64,000 nt of DNA, taken from the NCBI GenBank assembly GCA_030247855.1, contig JAPDRN010000062.1:35260-99259 (forward strand), written 5' to 3'. The stretch's first letter is position 1; each line of letters starts with the position of its first letter. The DNA comes from Knufia peltigerae. Its lineage: Eukaryota > Ascomycota > Eurotiomycetes > Chaetothyriales > Trichomeriaceae. This document shows, piece after piece, positions 22,816 to 35,090 of the stretch. The position numbers and the translations under genes are program-made. Below the pieces are notes generated by a model. The model worked only from the letters and a program-made list of their open reading frames with translations, ran no database searches and was not told where the DNA came from.

Positions 22816-23336
22816 TGCTTCTTTGCGAATATCACACACGTATTGACAATGGCTGTTGAATAGAGTATCTCCTAACAGGGGATGTTGGCAATGACAAGGC
22901 AGCAACTCAGCTGACAGAAGAGACGGCGTTAAACACGTAGACCTACCAACTCTTTTGTTGAGTTCTGACACGAGATGTACTGATCATTCTTTTACAAATC
23001 GACCCCATTATAAGGTCATCATCTTGTTTCAAATTCCGCGGTGATCGTGCGAGTGTCGATTCTATCGTCTGGGGTCAACGTGGGGCAAAACGCGAGACAA
23101 AATCGGGAAGGAGGATGCGGAGAAAGGCCGGCAGATGGTGAAAGATATTTACTCAGATGGGACCGGAGTCGGGCACATTTACCAACCATCACCGGGCCGA
23201 GAATGTACGCATAAATAGACATACGAACGACAGAGTAATGGGGACATATATTCAAACAAAGACTGCATCAATTCCCCGTGATAGATATGCACTTGTACAA
23301 GAGCCATCATACCGCACCACCAAGGATATGTACCAT
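22816..23336. other. Intergenic
   Basis: Promoter of the flavin monooxygenase on the left and 3' region of the dehydratase gene on the right. No gene or repeat seen. Confidence 0.5.
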
Positions 23337-24697
23337 TTAAGGGTTGTAATCACCATTCACAACCTTTTCCACATTCTCCTTGCCCTCGGTCTTCTCTAAA
23401 GGCAGAGGTAGAGAACGCTGAGGCCTCATGCCAAGTAGTCCAGTCGCATCGACTAATCGGGCCTTTGGGTTCAGCTCCAAGCCAAAGCCAGGCTTGTCCA
23501 GAACGCTGACATCGAGATATCCTTGTGTCGGTATCGGCTCGTTCAGGAAGAGATCTCCAAATACCGGAAGCACACTTTTCCCATCAGGGCTGTTGGCGAG
23601 GTATTCCTGGAACGGCGAATTGTGCTGACTGACAACGAAGTGATATGAGTATGGTCCAGAGGCATGAGGAACGACGGGAACATCATAGGCCGCAGCCATG
23701 GCAGAAACCTTGAGAAGCTCAGTGAGGCCTCCCAACCACATGACATCTGGTTGGATGATGTCGACGTTTCTGCCCTCGAGAAGCTTGCGGAACCCATATC
23801 GAGAATATTCGTGCTCCTAGCGCTGTGTTAGTTTCAGCATGTCCAGATCAATTTTGCATGGCATACCCCTGTAGTGAATTTCGTGTCTGGATGTGCTCTC
23901 TTCAAGAGTTGGAATCCGTCAAAGTCGTCAGGAGACAGGACCTCTTCCCACCAATCTATTCGAATATCTTGTCGCTTGGCCTCTGACACGAGCTCAATAG
24001 TATATTGGACGTTGAGAGACATCCAGCAGTCAACCCTCAAGGGAAAGTCTGGTCCGATATCCTCACGGTGCTTTTTCAGGAATGCAATGTTCTTTTTCAG
24101 ACTTTCAGGCTCCTCGGGACTGTATGGCAAGGGAACTTTAGCACCGCCGAAGCCCATCTTTTGTGCTGCTGCAGGTTCAGGGCCTGTGCAGTAAAAGTGT
24201 AGCTTGTCTCGGGTACTGCCCCCGATCATTTTGTACACCGGTTCGTTTCTGATCTTGCCCAAGAGGTCCCACAAAGCCAGATCCAGGACTGAAATGACTG
24301 CAACAGGCAAACCCTTGCGTCCGTAAAACATGGACCCTTTGTACATGAGCTCGAACAGATCGTTGACATCTCGAGGATCCCGACCGACGAGAAACCTCTC
24401 AAAATGCTGCTGCACTAGCCAACACGCTGGTGGTCCTCCAAATCCAGTGGCAAACCCAGTGGTACCGTCTGTAGCCTCGATCTCGACGCAAAAGGAGCCC
24501 AAGACGTTGATACCAAAAGAGGTGCGGGACTTTCGATATCGCTCCCATTTGGACATGGGAGTCGAAATCTTGTTGTCGATGAGCCAGTGACCGCCCTTCA
24601 CATTGTGGTAATCACCACCCGAGCCAACGCCTTCGATGACAAAGGTTCGTATGGTCTTGATGGTGGGGAATGCTTTGACCCCGGCCATGGCCTTCAT
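23337..24697 (-). CDS. LRA3: L-rhamnonate dehydratase (enolase superfamily)
   Basis: Dehydrates L-rhamnonate to 2-keto-3-deoxy-L-rhamnonate, the third step of the non-phosphorylative fungal L-rhamnose pathway, in the cytosol. Two exons (24697-23867 and 23816-23337; intron 50 nt) give 436 residues. The protein follows the RhmD pattern throughout: the N-terminal capping domain with SFGINVLGSF and GRKGLPVAVISVLDLALWDL; the Mg-ligand strands RVDCWMSL (Asp) and WWEEVLSPDD (Glu); TTGEHEYSRYGF (third acidic ligand) created by the splice; and VVPHASGPYSYHF carrying the catalytic His. Length is near the bacterial enzyme plus a short C-terminal tail. It lies head to head with a Zn2Cys6 regulator across about 750 bp, a plausible regulatory pairing. 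The other pathway genes (dehydrogenase, lactonase, aldolase) are not in the window. Confidence 0.92.
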
Positions 24698-25452
24698 ATG
24701 GTCTTTTCTCGTCTGCTGTTGGAGTTTCTCAAGAGGTGGTCGTTTCGGCAGAGAGCACTATATTGTGACGTGAACACAACACGAGAGTAGCAGAATCAGC
24801 CTAATATCAGAGAGACACGAGTGTGCAGGATAGAGAACATAGACACGCATAACTAGGTATCTGGCGGGGATCTGAATAAAAAGAAAGTTGGGCTTCGCTC
24901 ATCGGGACAGTTGTCGCCGGCAGTGGAGAAGTTTTGGGTTGGGCCCGTGGCGACACCAAGAAGGCTACACAAGACAAAGATACCAAGAAGTGCCAGCGAA
25001 TACCAGAGCGACATCGGTCGAGAGACTTCGGTGCTGTGTAGGGGTTTAATGAGTTCGCGAACAGCAGGGTGTGGGATGAATGCTGGGAGGAGATACCCAC
25101 AGGAGGAGTGGGAGCAAGTGTGTTGAGGTATTTCGGCATTGGTATCTGTGTAATTACGAAGACTCACCCTTGTGGTGGATTATCCTCGCAGGGAGATAGG
25201 CGTGGGATGTGCTTGGACCTACCGGACAGACGTGCCCCTATAAGAGCGTATTGCTGATTTCTCCGGGCCCTCTTACAATACCTGTAATTTTGATACGACT
25301 GCTCTCTTGGCGGGTTTACCTCGGTAATTCCCTAGAGGAAAAGCTCGGCTCAACTTCCTCCCACTCGGTGCAATGATCTTCCCAGATCATCTTGTTCGTA
25401 TCTTTGCCTGTGCATTGTAGAACTCTTCACAACATGCGAGTACAACAATGAT
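24698..25452. promoter_or_regulatory. Divergent intergenic region, dehydratase / Zn2Cys6 regulator
   Basis: About 755 bp separates the two start codons, so both promoters must lie here. A short minus-strand ORF (24853-25014) is listed separately. I could not identify a specific operator by eye. Confidence 0.5.
24853..25014 (-). CDS. Possible 53-residue hydrophobic small protein
   Basis: An ATG-initiated frame starting MSLWYSLALLGIFVLCSLLG: a strong hydrophobic helix that could be a membrane anchor or signal sequence, followed by a short polar tail with no recognised motif. It lies in the divergent promoter region, so it could equally be a leader ORF or chance. Confidence 0.25.
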   Translation of the reverse strand: MSLWYSLALLGIFVLCSLLGVATGPTQNFSTAGDNCPDERSPTFFLFRSPPDT

Positions 25453-28034
25453 ATGGGTCTGACTAGCATCATGGCGAGTCATCCACGCGCTACTTCCCCC
25501 TCCGCATCTGAATCCGAATCCGGGGAAGATGATCGAGACAGCCCCAGGAAACGGAAGAGGCCGATGAACGTCACGTACGTGTGCTGCCTTTATCCTTCTC
25601 TTGCTCACCGTGGCTCACCCTGCGCTCTTCGTCCTTGTTTTTCCGACCTCTAGAATAGTTGCTAATGCCCAGTCCGCTTGCGGAAAATAGTTGCGAGGCC
25701 TGTAAGCAAAGGAAAGTCAAATGTGGTTGGTGTTTGCCCCTCTGCATCTGGATTAACACACCTAATGTACTGATACTCGTCCTCAATAGATCGTATCCAG
25801 CCTGCCTGTGGCTGGTGTACTCGTAACGATCACCCATGTGAATACAGAGAACGCAAAAAGCCGGGCCTGAGAGCTGGCTATGGTCGTGAACTCGAAGGAC
25901 GGCTTGATCGACTGGAGTCTCTTCTCTATGAGCAAGGTCGTCAACTAGCCGCTCATCTAGCAGAAGCATGCACCATCACCACCACAGGTACAGTCAACAC
26001 GAACATCTCAAGAACATCTCAAGGTCAAGGTATTACGCCCGAGACTCAACACCGAAACTCTTTCGATCCCCAAACGGCCACTTTCGCTAGTGATGCCGAT
26101 TATTCTCAGCCGGTAGTTGATCCCAAGTTGAATTCAGCAACTTCTCGCCACGGATCATTGCAGTTTCAACCCGGCCAACAAGCACTCTCTGACCAAGCCA
26201 TTCCTCCGCCACAGAATCATTATACTCCATCTGTGCATTCTCATCCAATCACTTCACCCCATTCCACGAGCGCATATCATGGAACACAGATTTTCAATGA
26301 GCATGCTACTATGCTGCCTCCTTATGATCTCTTGTACTCCCTCGTTGATCTCTATTTCAAACATGTCAACAACTGGCTGCCCTTGTTGGACAGGAAAACA
26401 ACCCTCGACACTCTCTTCGGGCCATCAACGTTAGACGAATCTGATCGAGTCCTTTTGCATGCCATTGTGGCAACGACCCTCAGGTTTTCACAGGATCCTC
26501 GACTGACACCCGAGAGCCGCCAACACTACCATGACACATCAAAACAGCGTGTTCAATTATTCGGTCTTGAGAATTCCAATGTCAGGGGACTTCAGGCACT
26601 AGTCATTCTGGCGCTGGATGTGACCGGAAGTACAAATGGACCACCAGCGTGGAATTTGCTGGCACTGATTAGCAGAAGCATGGTGCAGCTGGGCCTTGCC
26701 GTAGAATCAAGTTCAAATCTTGCTTCGCCGATGTATCCATCGATCGCGACCTTGAGGGCATCAGTACTGCCAGACGCCAGAAGCTGGATCGAAGACGAAG
26801 AAAGACGTCGACTCTTCTGGGCCGTCTACCTTCTTGATCGATATGCCACCATAGCGACAGCATTCGAGTTCGCACTCGACGAGAAAGAGGTCGACCGGCG
26901 CTTGCCCTGTCGAGATGACCTCTTTGCGGCGAACAAACCTGTCGAGACTCGATGGTTTCGCCCTCCAGAACGGCCTCGTTACACCTCTGGGATGGCTGAT
27001 ACCCATGGTCATTTTTCATACCATTGCGAGCTGATGGCTATTCTGGGACAGATCCACCAGTTTCTGAAGCGGCCCGTTGACATTGGATCTCTTTCCGACG
27101 TAGAACAATGGCAAGGCTCGTATCGTGGCCTAGACAGCGACCTCAATGCCTGGCATTTCAGTCTGCCTGACGAGTTCGCTAACATCACTCGGCTGCTCAA
27201 ATCGAACGTGCCTGCTAAAAATACCAATTGTGGCTGGATCATGCTCCAAGCAGCCTACTGTTTGACGGTCATTCGGTTAAATTCCTCCGCGGCATACCCT
27301 AGCCAGACGTCGCCGATTTTCTCCTCTTCCTACAGTGCTATGCAACGTTGCCTATCAGCAGTAGAGAACTTGAGACAGCTCTGCAGGTTTGTCAAGCTCA
27401 GTGGTCTACTTGACAAACTTGGCCCCCCCTTCGGTTTCGCTATATGGGTGGGTTCTCGTGTTATGCTTGTTCATGGATCCACGATGGATCACGAAGTGGA
27501 CCCTGACATTGACTTTTTCGTCACGACTCTTGCCGAGATGGGTGAATATTGGACGGTCGCGAAGAGGTATAGCGAGATTCTGAGCAGAGTTTTGGGAGAG
27601 TACCGACAGTCGCAGCGGGCGAGCGGCATGACAGGGGAGATGATGACCCCGTCTAGTGTGAAGATACTTGCCGACATGCGCCGGTAAGCACATTCTTTGC
27701 AATCATTGGAAGAGGGAAAGTCATGCTAACACGATGAAACAGATGTGCCTATGACCTTGACTTCCTGATCTCTCGTCAACCACATGCTGCTGCGGTCAAG
27801 TCCTATCACCCCACCCGGGCCAATACGCCGGCTCAAAACGAACTCGAGTATCTTGACGTATTCGACCTATTCAACTTTCCACGCTTGCCGATGGGCCAGG
27901 AAGGCCTAGAACAAGGGAATGGACAGGGGCTAGGTCCTACGGCGACCCCAGACCTTGGGGCGATGAATGTGTCAATGAATCCCAATTTCGCGGTGCCCAA
28001 TCCCGAAGCCGATTGGCTTTTCCGCACTGGCTAA
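25453..28034 (+). CDS. Zn2Cys6 fungal transcription factor
   Basis: A binuclear zinc cluster regulator of 786 residues from four exons: 25453-25574, 25673-25725, 25790-27683 and 27743-28034. The introns split the zinc cluster, a frequent feature of the class. The cluster is Cys48, 51, 58, 65, 68, 75 (CX2CX6CX6CX2CX6C), preceded by an acidic-Ser stretch and SPRKRKRP. Directly behind it, RERKKPGLRAGYGRELEGRL and a coiled-coil-like LDRLESLLYEQGRQLA form the linker and dimerisation element. The central fungal_trans domain (about 250-520) contains the hallmark DEERRRLFWAVYLLDRY. A second in-frame ATG seven codons in (MASHPRA) is an alternative start. Its head-to-head position with L-rhamnonate dehydratase suggests a sugar-acid regulator (as RhaR/TRC1 regulate rhamnose use elsewhere), but orthology is not shown. 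Confidence 0.9.
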
Positions 28035-29905
28035 GAAGTGCTTCTGCTTTTTCTGATGAGGTCAAGTTGTGGTCTGAGGAAAGAAGTTTCCACGCCAGGA
28101 GGATACGTTCCGAGTGTTAGGGTCGATCGACCAATTCTATACCTCATACGGTAAACACATGGGCGTCAGATTTCTCGTCTCGCAGCTTACAGCATCGTGG
28201 TTACTTCGCAATACTTTTTGCAGAGGATGATACTCGGGCTAGTCAGGCACTTTAGCCACCGAATTCCAGAGATCGGGCGGTAGTCAGCAACGACGTGGAT
28301 AGGATCAGAGAAGGTGTCTAGGCAGCACTGGAATCAGCCTTGCACCATTCGATAATGGGTAAATGCCCTTGGACGGACACCAATGAGGTGGTGGAACCAT
28401 GAGGATATAAAAAACTTACTCGTACACCTCGCGATGGACAAAGAAAATCACGTCTATAACTTTTGGGTTTCCAGCTCCGCGAAACTACACATTACGAACC
28501 GACCAACGGCGTGCATCAGCCGGGGCTGGAAAATAGTGTATACTCAGCCCAATGGTCAACGCGGGTGAGATGACGTTGCCGTAAGGTCCACGACGTGCGC
28601 GCTGCTTTACCATGACCAATCACCGTGTCCCAAATTGAGATCACATGATATCACATGATCATGCGTTTATCGGGTCTGTTTTGGGCACGCGATCTGGTCT
28701 TTTTCGTCTCTGTCCGCCATCATCACGCCGTCTCTTTTTCCTCATCCGCACCTACTTGTACTCCCGCCATTCGCTGTTTCTCCAACTCCATTGATCATCA
28801 ATCAGAGTAATGAGCTTTTATACGAATCTTTTTGAACGTTTTTCCACTCCGCCTCCGCTACTGTCACCACACACCCCACCGAACTTGGCTTGCTGACAGG
28901 TCCGTACGTGTATTGCCAAATCGAGGCGGATTCACTCGTCGTCTTGATTAACGCCGCTCGAATGTCCATCGCTTCTGGCCCCCTTCCTACTCTAACCTTC
29001 TGTACCATCCATCTCCACCCGGCCGGTTCCTTGGTCGTCCGGAGAGACTCTTGCGGTATTTGATCCTGATCAAAGCCGCGAGGCTAATGTGGTCCCCAGA
29101 AATGGGTCACGATTTTCAGCACCGCCCGCCCTAGGCTGGAAAGGTGATAGGTCGTCTTTCAGCCTCAGACCCTACCACGAGATCTCGCAGTCATCGCAAG
29201 GGACCAGCCTTGCCAGAAGTGACATGGTAGGTGACGACGTTGGGTCCCGCTCTCGGCTCTCTGGCCGTCATGACTTCGATTGCGAGTCCATTCCTCGCAC
29301 CATGACAATTCACATTTTGGACCCAAAACTCTGTCCGCAAACACCATGCCCGTTTGTCTGGCCGGCCTGTACCACATTCTTCCGACCCTGGTCTTAGTGT
29401 TGGATAAGGCCGCGTTCTTAATCGGTCGACATTGCCTTCTCGGCCATTTCATTGGTACTTGAACATCCTCCAAAACGTGGCTGGACGGGCATTTCGTCTT
29501 GCCGGAACCCAAAGCATCAGTTGACACTCTCGCCGTTGCGATGATATTTGTCGCTCCTTCTCTTGCATATTGGTCTCTTCTATGTTGTAATTGGACGAAC
29601 TACGCCCGCGGTATATGACTGTCCGAACGCCCATACATATTGGTCCTCCCTGCCTAACCTCATCTGGTGAATGATTGGCTCCTTCTTCAAGGCTACAGTC
29701 GCAACTTCCACGATATAAATGTGGTGAACACCAGGGTGCCTGGATCAACTCACCATTGTTTGTTCGGAATTCATTTCACGCACATACTTGCATTCTGTTT
29801 CTTGTTCATTTGGGTTTGCAAAGCCTGACACCAGGTCTACTTAATACGTCTTCTTCTCCTGTACAGCTTTTCCACATACATGTACTAGGAGCGTAAACAG
29901 ACATC
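28035..29905. other. Intergenic, 1.9 kb
   Basis: Contains the 3' region of the Zn2Cys6 gene and probably a long leader for the small protein at 29906. A doubled ATCACATGAT lies near 28640-28660. The open frames are short and unordered. No gene called. Confidence 0.5.
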
Positions 29906-30166
29906 ATGTGCTATCAGATTATCGAACGGTATTCGGTGTGCCGCTGCCTTTATCACAAACACTCGGTCGACCCTTGCCAGCGGTACGGGCAGCAAGGCCA
30001 CAGCACGACTGAGAAGACGGTTCTAGTAGGGTTTGCATGTCCGAACCATTCAAAGAAACGCTCAAGCACCACCACTTCAGAGAGCCGACCGTCGGGAGGA
30101 GGACGACCGTGGCATGACTCTGGATATTCCAGCGGCGGCTACCAATCTTCTTCGGGTCGTCGATGA
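29906..30166 (+). CDS. Small Cys-rich protein of a fungal family, function unknown
   Basis: An 86-residue, ATG-initiated frame: MCYQIIERYSVCRCLYHKHS, then DPCQRYGQQGH, an FACPNHS segment, and a Ser/Gly-rich C-terminal third. The Cys/His spacing (CX9CXC, a later Cys before RYGQ, then CPNH) would allow metal binding or disulfides. From memory, short proteins starting MCYQ..ERYSVCRCLY are common in Pezizomycotina genomes and annotated as hypothetical; I know no function. There is no signal peptide. The conserved-looking N-terminal half against a low-complexity tail supports a real gene. Confidence 0.65.
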   Translation: MCYQIIERYSVCRCLYHKHSVDPCQRYGQQGHSTTEKTVLVGFACPNHSKKRSSTTTSESRPSGGGRPWHDSGYSSGGYQSSSGRR

Positions 30167-31460
30167 AGCCGACCAGCTCTGTTCACACATGAACATCTCA
30201 ATGTGAATGACATGAGTCCGAGGCCACGGCCAGCTTAAACACCTTGGAAGTTTAGCGGTGGAGTTTATGGTGTCATACCATCTTGGGAAGCCATCTGGCA
30301 TGGCAACACTCGTCATTCGCTCGCCGGATCTGTCGCGGGCCGACACACAGGCAATACCATTCGTCAAAAGGTGTCTTCAAGGAGGGGGGAAAACTGATGG
30401 ACCTACACCGTCGTATGCCCAGGAAATACATGTTTCAGAAAGTGCAGCTTCGATCCGGCGCCTACTACCGAAGCTGGTACTTCGCATCAACCGAGCGGAC
30501 ATAATTGGAAGCGAGCATGACGCGGAATCGACGCAACCTGAAGCATGTCGATCTGTGGCTGTGGGTGATGGTACTATGATTCGACCGAGTATACGAAGAA
30601 GGGGGGTATTGTGAGCACCTCGCCTATCCTCACACGTCATCGACCCTTCACTTTTAGCGTTCAGACTGTTTTCATCCTTGCCGGTATCAGGGTAGGAGGT
30701 GGTGAGTGGTCGGACTACACCTGTTTTGTTTTTAACAAAGGGGCGCAGGCACCTCTGGATAATGTTTTTACGGTGGTGACTACGGGACAGGAAGCAAACA
30801 GGGAATGCATGATGATGACAATGATGGTGAGTGCGGATGCTGGGGAACGTTTTGGAGTTTTGGATATGCCCGCATATGCAGGTGCATCGGGCGAGGCCGC
30901 AAGGGGCTATAACAGCATTTGAAATGGTAGCGTGCATTTGGAAAAGCATACTCGGTACACATTCGTGCACACGGCGGACCGCTTGAAGTAGGTCAATGAG
31001 ACAATGTGTTAGTAGTCATACGCCGTATAAGGGCTCCGGTTTTGTATTCGTCAGTGCATTTGAATCGTGACTTGCGATTCGGGTCTCGGATACCTGAAAG
31101 AGGGCTAAACAATGTTTCCTAGAAGGTCTTGACCCAAAGACCATATATTCAGGATAATTGGCACTTGTCCGGCCTCGATCAGAGGCGCAGCAAAAGATTT
31201 CAGGCAACCAAAAGTGTGTCGTGGACGGCATTTTTGTGCTCGTGCCGGTGAAGTCGGAGGAGCCTGTATGGTTTATGGGGAGTCGTAAGCACACTGCCAA
31301 AAAGGGGCAAGCCATATTTGGCTCAGCAGCCAGTACACGTGTTATCTAAGACGGCGTGCGAAGGATTGTTATTTTTCATATCCGGAATACAGTACGGTAT
31401 TCGCGATGGACGAGATGGAGGTATTTGTACTTTTGGGATTACGATCCTTGAGTATACTGA

Positions 31461-31484
31461 GTACTCGTACTCGTACTCGTACCC
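31461..31484. repeat. Tandem repeat (GTACTC)x3 plus a variant copy
   Basis: Three perfect copies followed by GTACCC, in non-coding DNA. Confidence 0.85.
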
Positions 31485-32362
31485 GTATGAGATAGGAATT
31501 GAGAAAAGAGTTTTGGACGAACTACGGAGGAACGGGAAACGGGAAAAGTCGAGTCTTTTTGCGCTTCCCTTTTTGGTACGGCAAGGGGGTTTACGGGAGT
31601 GACGGAGTACGGAGGACGGAAGTAGATAGAGAGAGATATTCGTACCTTATGCGCTACCTAATAGTACTTGTCCTTAGGTACGCAAGCTAAGCCGCCGTTT
31701 CTTTTGAGCCCTTCAACCTTCCTAGGGGTCCTGCCTAGGAGTAAGGCCGGGTAGTACGGGTTTTCCTGGCTAAACTACCCAAGGTGACAGAAGGTAAAGA
31801 AAATTCACTACTCTGTGTGGTCACTACTCTGTGTGCATCTCCTATTCAGGAGAGTTGACTTCATGACCAGAAACTCGTACGGATACCGGGTATCACGGTT
31901 GAGCGGTATTTACTTTTTTGATGTTAACACGGGGTAGTTGTTGTTACCTGAATTAGTGAAGAAGGCCAAGCAGACAACAACAGTAGGTACAAACTACCTT
32001 GGGGTAAACAAGACGGAGCAACTTTTGAAATGAATGATATATCACAGATTATGCCATGCACAAAAAGTCTCGGGAGAAAGGGGGAAAGGAGGGAGGGAAT
32101 ACCGTGGACAGTACGGGGAGTGGTATGGAGTACTTGGGTCTTGACATAGTAATACGAGCTGAGTTGTGAGGCCAAACAAAAGTTCTCATTCGTACTCCGT
32201 ACCTCAAGGAACGACAGACACCAGTTCTGAGAAAGGTACTTTGTTTGCAGGGAGTACTGTACTGTATCGCATGATTTTAGGTAGGAGTTACTCGTACCCA
32301 CTGACAACAGCTACACCTACCTACCTACGGAGTACCTCAGGTAGGTAGCTATTTAAGGGTGC

Positions 32363-32387
32363 TGTACTGTACTGTACTGTACATCAA
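32363..32387. repeat. Tandem repeat (TGTAC)x5
   Basis: Five perfect copies of TGTAC, each containing the palindrome GTAC. It lies just right of an inverted CTACCTAC...GTAGGTAG pair around TACGGAGTA (32319-32348). Confidence 0.9.
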
Positions 32388-33742
32388 CGATATCAACAAC
32401 AACCCACACGCGCCGATGCCCAAGATGGAGCGAGGTCCGGGCCAATGGACTGTGCGATGTCGACAAAGAAATATCGCACGAATCGCAAACTCACAAATTC
32501 GCAGGGTCTTTGTCGAGAAGGGGCTAAAAGACCACAAGAACCGAGTTGTCCAAGACCAACAAGTACGAGAGTAGTCAATACCTATGTAGACTCTGTACTC
32601 CGTATAGAATAAACAAATCCTGTACGGGGGGCGTGCGGCATCATACTGCCCGGGCATAACATCCAGCCCACGCAAAGAGACATTTTTGACTCGTCGTATT
32701 ATTCACGGAATAACGGAGCACAAGTACAAGTTGGGGCTACCTGATCCAAAGAGAAGAGCAAGCCATGTTTTGAAGTTACAGTGGTTTGATACCAAAAGGT
32801 AGCGCAAAGTGTCCGACGCGGAAGGCTCGTAGCTACCTTACCTATGTAGGTAGGTAGTTCGTAGTTCGTACAGTAGCTGGGTCGGGGGTGTTTGGAGGGG
32901 TTTGGGGGCCGTTTCTAGGTACAGTAGAGTACGACCATCCGCCCAGTAGTGAGTTCACTTTACAGTAGCTAGAAGTACCAGTATCAGATAGGTGGGTACA
33001 GAACCTGATGAGAATGGAAAAAAGAGGAAGTACATGCGAATCTTGAGGAGTCTTTTGCATCACGACCCAAAAGCCCACTATTAACGAAATCCGTCCTTCA
33101 TTTTCCGTACCTACCTAGATCCTTGCCCGTGCAGAGGACATTGTGGTCTATTATTGCATAGGTGCTACATACCTACTACGTACTCCTGTACTGTAGGTAG
33201 GTAAGATGATGGTACGCAACTTCAATCCGTCTCTTGTCACCTTACTACTCGCGAATCCAAACGGCAACCTCGTACTTCGTACATGGTGAAATACTCGGGT
33301 AGCCAAAAGAAAAACTGCTGAGGTGAGGCTCAGCCTTGCCGACGTCTCCGTCCGTCTCTTTCTGCTACTACCTACGGAGTAGGTGCTCCGTAGTATATCG
33401 ACTTTTAGAGACCAAGTATGACCATTGATCGTAAAGTTCCAGACAATGTTACTTATCTGACCAAGAATGATATCTATCGCGTCAATCTCGATCATCTTCT
33501 TGTCACAATGAGACGTTCAACAAGGCAAGTGATAAGGCGCCTCAGGCACAAGCCAAAAAAAAGAGACCAAGGCTGCCGAACCTCGTATTCGCATTTACAA
33601 TCCCTCACGATCATTCCATTTGGTTGATTCAACACAGACCTCTTCTACACCTGCACTTGCACACCTGCAGTATCGAGCAGATGATATTCGACGTATTTTT
33701 CTCTGCTTGCTTACTCGGTCTCCCAATATCTCTTGTTGCACA

Positions 33743-35090
33743 ATGAATCCAATGTGGTTTGCACCACCAAATCGTCCACTCCGACCCGCGACAGACTCGA
33801 GTGTTGCGGCTGCCAATACCGTGGCTATACTGACTCTACTGTTGCCACAAGGCGCGGCTCGCAGTTTCGCAGGACTCCCTCCAATTCTATACATCGCTTA
33901 CAATCTACGACGATGTTCCACCGGCAAAATCGAAAATGATTACCTAAACGCCATTAATGTTTTTACGTGTTTGATGAGATATCTCGATTTCTGCGTGATC
34001 AATGTACCGGAGCGTGATTTCCATCGTGTCCGACCTGATGGCAACGCCGAGACAGAAAGCGACGTCCGAAACATGACCATTTGGCAGAAATTCCGCTGGA
34101 ATTTCGACTTGTTCATGACAATGAGAGGCGTTGGCTGGAACTGGAGGGTCAAAAATGTCGAGGCAGTGCCGATGCAGCTATCAAGACGGTATGTTCAAGG
34201 CCGCTGTATGATCAGTCTCGAAGGCGTTCCAGCTGACACTTGTGCCTGCCTAGTCAATACATTTTCCAACGACTTGTCAGGATGGGATATTGCTATCTCT
34301 TTATGGATGTGCACGAGTACTTGATCAACCACCCACAATTTCGTGCGGGCATGGTTGGTTTGGATTTCTTCTTGATCCCACTTGGTCAACAATTTTTCCT
34401 TTCCTGGTCTTTGGCTTTGTATAGTGGTTGCTCCATGGCTTTTGGCTACAACCTCATCTCAGCCGTCATGGTTGGATTGGGTATATCCTCTCCTCAATCA
34501 TGGCCTTTTCTATTTGGCTCGTTCACCGAAAAAGGGTATACCTTGAGGAATATTTGGGGATCCTGCTGGTACGCCTATTCCATTGTCTTGGTGTCTGCAT
34601 CACTCACCACTTTGATAGGCATCAGCTTCACCGGAGATGGTTCGAAAGTGCCAATTCCCTCCTGCGAAGGATGCTCGGGGTCACCAAGGGCTCCATTATC
34701 TCCCGCTATTTGCAGTTGTACAATGCCTTTTTCTTGTCTGCTGTGATGCACCATGTCGGATCTCTCAACAATCCTTACTCACCTATGGCGTGGGCCCAGG
34801 TGGCGTTCTTCTTGATGCAGCCAGTGGCAATCACCTTTGAAGATCTGGCCATCTACCTTGGCGAGCAAGCTGGGCTAGAGAAGAATCGTAAGTTCCTGCT
34901 AGGAGGCACGTATTCAGGCCATGACCTGATCAGAACAGGAAAAATCAAAGCTCTAGGTTTTGCATGGGTATGCCTTGCTCTCAGTTACACGCTCCGGTAT
35001 GCAGCTGCAGCTGTTTACGCGGCTGGATTAGGAACTGCGAGACATCCACTGGTTGCCCACATCCAACTAACGCGGCGAATCTTTGGCTAG
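33743..35090 (+). CDS. Wax-synthase-like membrane O-acyltransferase
   Basis: A membrane acyltransferase of the fungal wax synthase / Tri7-AusQ-like family, which transfers acyl (often acetyl) groups to alcohols or secondary metabolites. Three exons (33743-34188, 34254-34568, 34619-35090) give 410 residues. The second junction creates IWGSCWHQLHRRWFES, the family's active-site signature with its catalytic His; the first restores LSRRQYIFQRLVRMGY. Several hydrophobic segments are visible (for example SVAAANTVAILTLLLP, FFLSWSLALYSG, AWAQVAFFLMQPVAI and a C-terminal one), consistent with a multi-pass ER protein. The frame is open upstream to 33620, but without an ATG before 33743. No secondary-metabolite core gene is nearby, so the substrate is unknown. 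Confidence 0.83.

Larger units (their letters stand above)
30167..33742. other. 3.6-kb gene-poor, GTAC-rich region
   Basis: No gene is supported; an ORF of 118 residues near 30258 and its antisense partner look unordered. From about 31.4 kb the sequence is full of GTAC, TACCTA and GTAGG words and short tandem arrays. TACTCCGTA or its complement occurs four times (32193, 32326, 32596, 33373). The right end is the promoter of the acyltransferase gene. Confidence 0.55.

Noticed and set aside
14689..25452. A secondary-metabolite cluster built from Ppo, flavoprotein, FMO and dehydratase
   Set aside because: No polyketide synthase, peptide synthetase or terpene synthase lies in the window, and the four proteins have no shared pathway that I know.
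30377..30970. 197-residue minus-strand frame
   Set aside because: Overlaps similar frames on the plus strand; Cys/His/Ser-rich, no motif, no splice partners.
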